Positions 60,572 to 64,000 of a DNA stretch of 64,000 bases are shown in pieces. This DNA is from Pseudonocardia sp. KRD291 (GTDB lineage: Bacteria; Actinomycetota; Actinomycetes; Mycobacteriales; Pseudonocardiaceae), in the NCBI RefSeq assembly GCF_019263595.1, contig NZ_JADQDD010000002.1, forward strand, positions 31,374 through 95,373, written 5' to 3'. A model generated the notes under the pieces. The model made no database searches. It was not told the DNA's origin and saw only the letters and a program-made list of their open reading frames with translations. Position 1 is the stretch's first letter. Every line of letters begins with the position of its first letter. The position numbers and the translations under genes were made by a program.

Positions 60572-61009
60572 TCAGGCGGCCGATCCGGGACGGCGCCGGC
60601 GACCGGGCGTCGCCGCGCGCAGGCCCGGGCGGCGCAGGCGCAGCGGGAGCAGGCACGGGTCGAACGTCGCCGTCGCGAGCCACCGCGTCACCGCCTGCAC
60701 GTCGGACGTGCCGCGGATCGGTCCGACCGGCAGCACCGGCGCGGACGGGGCGCGGTGCTCGTCGCAGGTCTGGACGAGCAGCATCATGCCCGCCTCGCGT
60801 CCGGCACACCGGTGTTCGCCGAACGGGCACCCGGCGGTCACCAGGACTCCGTGCCGGCTGTCCCGCACGACCGCGCGCAGGCCCGCCACCAGTACCTCGT
60901 CGACGCCGGGCAGTTCGGCGGCGCCGTCGTCGAAGCCGGAGGGGAACCCCGCGCAGCCTCCGCACCGCACGACCGTGAAGCCGCACGCCCCTCGCCCCTG
61001 GTCCTGCAC
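60572..61009 (-). CDS. Cysteine-rich protein, divergent from rpmE2 under a Zur-like box
   Basis: A 145-residue protein, family not recognised. N-terminal RCGGC, then [11 protein letters not shown] and QTCDEHR, giving at least six cysteines and several histidines that could bind a metal or Fe-S cluster. GTG 61009 has AGGAGGCAGC upstream, an excellent ribosome site. The divergent Zur-like box at 61033 puts it next to rpmE2, so zinc-starvation expression is plausible. The longer frame reading upstream of GTG crosses the box and is not real. Confidence 0.72.
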   Translation of the reverse strand: MQDQGRGACGFTVVRCGGCAGFPSGFDDGAAELPGVDEVLVAGLRAVVRDSRHGVLVTAGCPFGEHRCAGREAGMMLLVQTCDEHRAPSAPVLPVGPIRGTSDVQAVTRWLATATFDPCLLPLRLRRPGLRAATPGRRRRPGSAA

Positions 61010-61032
61010 GCTGCCTCCTGGAAGAAAAGCGG

Positions 61033-61047
61033 AATCATTATCGTTAG
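61033..61047. promoter_or_regulatory. Zur-like box between rpmE2 and the Cys-rich gene
   Basis: Minus-strand CTAACGATAATGATT resembles the 7-1-7 actinobacterial Zur box (TGAAAATGATTTTCA type). It is in the divergent promoter of a zinc-free L31 gene, the standard Zur target. Match judged by eye. Confidence 0.7.
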
Positions 61048-61084
61048 ACTGGACAGTAGCAGTCGATCCCACAGGAGGTATCCC

Positions 61085-61336
61085 GTGAAGCCAGGCATCC
61101 ACCCCGAGTACGGCCCCGTCGTCTACCAGGACATGTCCACCGGTGACGCGTTCCTGACCCGCTCCACCGAGACCTCCCGGGAGACGGTCGAGTGGTCCGA
61201 CGGGCAGACCTATCCGCTGGTCAGGGTCGACATGACCTCGGCGTCGCATCCGTTCTGGACCGGCAACGCCCGCGTCCTGGACTCCGCGGGCCAGGTGGAG
61301 AAGTTCCGGCGCCGCTACGGGTCGCGGGCGCGCTGA
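61085..61336 (+). CDS. rpmE2: 50S ribosomal protein L31, type B (zinc-independent)
   Basis: An 83-residue L31 of type B: starts [15 protein letters not shown], ends [22 protein letters not shown]. The CxxC zinc motif of type A L31 is absent. Type B replaces type A in zinc-starved cells and is repressed by Zur. GTG 61085 with ACAGGAGGTATCCC. The box at 61033 fits this regulation. Confidence 0.93.
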   Translation: MKPGIHPEYGPVVYQDMSTGDAFLTRSTETSRETVEWSDGQTYPLVRVDMTSASHPFWTGNARVLDSAGQVEKFRRRYGSRAR

Positions 61337-61423
61337 GCCACACCTCCGGCGGGACGCGGATGCGCCCCGCCGGAGGTAGCGTCGGGGGCGCCACACCCGG
61401 GCCCGGCTCGCGAGGAGGTCGCC

Positions 61424-61723
61424 GTGCGCGCTCGCAGGCCGGACCCCGTCGTCGTCACGGACATGCACGAGCCGCTGATACTGGTGCACCGGCGCCAGAT
61501 CCGGACCCGGCTGGTGATGATGGTCGTGTGGATCATCGGCTGGGTCGTGGCCGGGGCGCTGTGGCGGCACGGCTACCTGGCCACCGGGATCCTGCTCGGA
61601 AGCGGGCCCGGGATATGGATCCTCTGGTGGCTGGTGACGGCGCGGCGCCCGGCCGGGCGCCGCCAGGCGGTGACGGCGCGAGCACCACGGGCGCTGCCCG
61701 GCCCGCACGAGCCCCGACGCTGA
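61424..61723 (+). CDS. Small membrane protein
   Basis: A 99-residue protein with two hydrophobic segments (LVMMVVWIIGWVVAGAL about 30-46, and TGILLGSGPGIWILWWLV about 54-71), charged ends and an R/P-rich tail. No family recognised. GTG 61424 follows GAGGAGGTCGCC, which supports a real gene. Confidence 0.65.
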   Translation: MRARRPDPVVVTDMHEPLILVHRRQIRTRLVMMVVWIIGWVVAGALWRHGYLATGILLGSGPGIWILWWLVTARRPAGRRQAVTARAPRALPGPHEPRR

Positions 61724-61734
61724 GACCCGGGATC

Positions 61735-63081
61735 TCAGCCGCGACGGCTCAGCGCCACCATCTCCTCGCGGGGGACGACCTTCACCCGCTCCCGGCCGAC
61801 CTCCTCGCCGAGGCCGCGCTCGAACTTGTCCAGGGCGAGCCACCCGTCCCAGGTCGTGTGCTCCACCCCGCGCCGCGCGAGCAGCTCGACGACCGATGCC
61901 GGGTCGGGGCGCCGGGCACGGGGCAGGACCGGGACGTCGGCGAGCAGCGAGCCGACCGTCTCCAGCGCGCAGCCCTTCGTGTGCCCGATCAGCCCGAGCG
62001 GTCCGCGCTTGATCCAGCCGACCGCGTAGACGCCGGCGAGCTCCTGGCCGTCGAGGTCGTGCACCCGGCCCTCCACGTGCGGGACCACGCCTGCCTCGTG
62101 GTCGAACGGCAGCCCGGCGAGATGGGTGCCGGTGTAGCCCACGGCGCGGTAGACGGCCTGCACCGGGTGGTCGGTGACGACACCGGTCCCGCGGACCGAA
62201 CCGTCGCCTGCGAGCTCCGTCCGCTCCGTGCGCATGCCCTCGACCCGCTCGGACCCCAGTACCGCGACCGGGTTCTGCAGGAAGTGCAGGTGGATCCGCC
62301 GCGGCTCCCCGCGCGGGTCGCGCAGGGCCCACTCCTGCAGGATCTTGACCACCATCTGGGTGTGCTTGCTGCTGCGGACCTGCGCCATCGACCCGTCGTC
62401 GAACTCGACGTCCTCCGGCGCGACCAGCACCTCCACGCCGGGCACGCGGTCGAGCTCGCGCAGCTCCATCGGACTGAAACGGGCCTGCGCGAGACCGCGG
62501 CGGGCGAACACGTGCACGTCGGTGGCCGGGTTGGCCGTCAGCCCGCGGTGCACGTTGCCCGGGATCTCGGTCGGGAGCATGTCCGCCGCGGTCTTGGCCA
62601 GCACCCGGGCGACGTCGAGCGCGACGTTGCCGGCGCCGATCACGGCCACGCTCCGCGCATCGAGGGTCCAGTCCCGCGCGACGTCGGGGTGCCCGTCGTA
62701 CCAGCGCACGAACTCGGCCGCGCCGTGGCACCCCGGCAGGTCGACGCCGGGGATGTCGAGCTCGCGGTCCCGCTCGCAGCCGGTGGCGACGATCGTGGCG
62801 TCGTAGTGCTCGCGCAGGTCGGAGAGTGCGATTTCGCGTCCGAAGTGGACGTTGCCGAACAGCCGCACCCCGGGCCGGTCCAGCACCCGGTGCAACGCGT
62901 GCACGATCTGCTTGATCCGCGGGTGGTCCGGGGCGACGCCGTAGCGCACCAGCCCGAACGGCGCGGGCAGCTTCTCGAACAGGTCGACCGAGACGTCGGC
63001 GTCGGATCTGGCCAGCGTGTCGGCGGCGTAGATCCCGGCCGGTCCGGCTCCGACGATCGCCACCCGCAGCGGGCTCGTCAT
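61735..63081 (-). CDS. fprA: Ferredoxin/flavodoxin-NADP+ reductase, FprA type
   Basis: A 448-residue adrenodoxin-reductase-like flavoprotein. FAD motif VAIVGAGPAGIYAAD at 7-21, FGLVRYGVAPDH, NADP motif VIGAGNVALDVAR, and ANPATDVHVFARRGLAQARF. It moves electrons between NADPH and ferredoxin. Length and motifs match mycobacterial FprA. A DtxR/IdeR-like box lies 61 bases upstream, so iron-dependent expression is likely. ATG 63081. Confidence 0.93.
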   Translation of the reverse strand: MTSPLRVAIVGAGPAGIYAADTLARSDADVSVDLFEKLPAPFGLVRYGVAPDHPRIKQIVHALHRVLDRPGVRLFGNVHFGREIALSDLREHYDATIVATGCERDRELDIPGVDLPGCHGAAEFVRWYDGHPDVARDWTLDARSVAVIGAGNVALDVARVLAKTAADMLPTEIPGNVHRGLTANPATDVHVFARRGLAQARFSPMELRELDRVPGVEVLVAPEDVEFDDGSMAQVRSSKHTQMVVKILQEWALRDPRGEPRRIHLHFLQNPVAVLGSERVEGMRTERTELAGDGSVRGTGVVTDHPVQAVYRAVGYTGTHLAGLPFDHEAGVVPHVEGRVHDLDGQELAGVYAVGWIKRGPLGLIGHTKGCALETVGSLLADVPVLPRARRPDPASVVELLARRGVEHTTWDGWLALDKFERGLGEEVGRERVKVVPREEMVALSRRG

Positions 63082-63141
63082 GACATCAGCTCCCGAAGGC
63101 GTCGGCCCGGACGGACCCGGGCAGGCGACTTCAGGCTAGAG

Positions 63142-63160
63142 CAAGGTAAGCCTTACCTAA
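63142..63160. promoter_or_regulatory. DtxR/IdeR-like iron box
   Basis: Reverse strand TTAGGTAAGGCTTACCTTG, close to the consensus TTAGGTTAGGCTAACCTAA of DtxR/IdeR, placed upstream of fprA and downstream of the gene at 63189. Confidence 0.85.
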
Positions 63161-63188
63161 TTATGACGTCGATCATGCCGGACGGCGA

Positions 63189-64000
63189 TCACGCCGGTCG
63201 GGGCAGGACCACCCGCGGCAGCAGGTCCGGGAAGTGCTCCCCCACGCGCTCCGAGTGCCGCCGCCACTCCCGCGGGTACCCCAGCGACGCCTCGACGAAC
63301 GGCACGCCGTCCTCGTGGATCGTCCGCGGGATGTGCAGGTGCCCGTGCACGACCGCGCTCGCCCGGTAGCGCAGGTGCCAGTCGGCCGTGGCGCTCGTCC
63401 CGCACCAGAGCGCGAACTCCGGGTACCAGAGCGGGTCACACGGCGTCCGGGTCAGCGGCCAGTGGTTGATGAGCACCGTCGACATGGCGGGGTCGAGCTC
63501 GTCGAGACGGCGTGCGGTCCCGGCCAGCCGGTCGGCGCACCAGGTCTCCCGGCTCGGGTACGGGTCCGGGTGCAGCAGGTACTCGTCGGTGCAGACCACG
63601 CCGGCGTCGTAGGCGGCGGCGAGCCCGCCGGCGGAGGTGTGCGTACCGGCCGGGAGGAACGAGTAGTCGTAGAGCAGGAACAGCGGCGCCACCGTGACCG
63701 GTCCGCCCTCCCCGCGCCAGACCGGGTACGGGTCCTCCGGGGTGTGCACGCCGATCTCCCGGCAGCGGCGCACCAGCTCGTCGTAGCGGGCGACGCCGCG
63801 CAGCGCCTCGACGTCCTCGGCGCGGGCGTTCTTGGCCCGCGACCAGAGCTCGTGGTTGCCCGGTACCCAGATCACCTCGGCGAACCGGGAACGCAGCTCG
63901 CGCAGTACCTCGACCACGCTCTGCACCCGCTCGTCGACGTCGCCGGCGACGATCAGCCAGTCACCGGGATGCCGAGGCACGATCCCGGCCGCGATCCGCC
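63189..64000 (-). CDS. Metallophosphoesterase, N-terminus beyond the window
   Basis: About 270 codons visible; the frame is open through the right edge, so the start is outside. Calcineurin-like motifs: LIVAGDVDE, VPGNHELW, LINHWPL and VVHGHLHIPRT. It hydrolyses phosphate esters with two metal ions; substrate unknown. A GTG at 63980 is possible but would remove the first D-x-H motif. Confidence 0.88.
   Translation of the reverse strand, partial: RIAAGIVPRHPGDWLIVAGDVDERVQSVVEVLRELRSRFAEVIWVPGNHELWSRAKNARAEDVEALRGVARYDELVRRCREIGVHTPEDPYPVWRGEGGPVTVAPLFLLYDYSFLPAGTHTSAGGLAAAYDAGVVCTDEYLLHPDPYPSRETWCADRLAGTARRLDELDPAMSTVLINHWPLTRTPCDPLWYPEFALWCGTSATADWHLRYRASAVVHGHLHIPRTIHEDGVPFVEASLGYPREWRRHSERVGEHFPDLLPRVVLPRPA

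Noticed and set aside
60572..63369. Long frames of over 700 codons on either strand
   Set aside because: They cross fprA, rpmE2, a terminator-rich gap and the Zur-like box. Only the short part 60572-61009 has its own ribosome site and is kept.

Overview
The window is GC-rich actinobacterial DNA with dense, coupled gene pairs, many GTG starts and strong GGAGG ribosome-binding sites. An SsgB-type sporulation/cell-division gene, an FprA-type ferredoxin reductase with a DtxR/IdeR-like box, an NDMA-type alcohol dehydrogenase and many acyl-CoA catabolic genes fit Pseudonocardiales, probably Pseudonocardia; the genus is inference. Most of the window (1-56 kb) is accessory catabolic DNA. The right end (56.6-64 kb) is housekeeping-like: tRNAs, sigma/anti-sigma pair, ssgB, rpmE2, fprA.

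Layout. 1-17.6 kb: CoA-ester catabolism. It starts with an amidohydrolase cut by the left edge, an SCP2-thiolase-like/DUF35 pair, an internally duplicated unknown protein, and a FadR-type regulator. A carboxymuconolactone decarboxylase-like protein lies divergent from an acyl-CoA dehydrogenase. Then come enoyl-CoA hydratase, SDR and thiolase, an MHS transporter, a zinc alcohol dehydrogenase, and a tightly coupled operon (NTF2-like, APH-like kinase, two unknowns, CoA-transferase, MaoC-like, TetR). 17.7-20.6 kb is decaying: a VOC gene with an internal deletion, an NTF2-like gene cut off at its 3' end, and an MFS gene missing both ends. 21.2-29.7 kb is a coherent acid-sugar cluster (GntR, DapA-family dehydratase, ketoglutarate-semialdehyde dehydrogenase-like ALDH, enolase-superfamily dehydratase, MFS, Nramp-fold transporter, Ldh2-family dehydrogenase).

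29.76-32.45 kb is a nested mobile element: an IS3-family element split by an IS110-family element. The long non-coding end of the IS110 element folds into two stem-loops. One carries two short guides matching both sides of the insertion site; the other carries guides matching the element's own two ends. This is a bridge RNA read together with the target it was used on, and it is the most striking observation here. 32.5-42 kb: FadR regulator, iron/polyamine-type ABC transporter operon, MHS transporter, crotonase and NDMA-type alcohol dehydrogenase. 42.3-50.6 kb: a minus-strand catabolic block (SDR, Rieske, thiolase, DUF35, acyl-CoA dehydrogenase, FadR, CoA-transferase, heteromeric acyl-CoA dehydrogenase pair). 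It is divergent from a plus-strand block (amidohydrolase, FAH-family, amidohydrolase, FMN oxidase, enoyl-CoA hydratase) at 50.7-55.9 kb. A shared 12-base motif in the two divergent promoter regions at 37.8 and 50.6 kb suggests common control by the two paralogous FadR regulators.

All functions are read from motifs and family resemblance; no searches were run.
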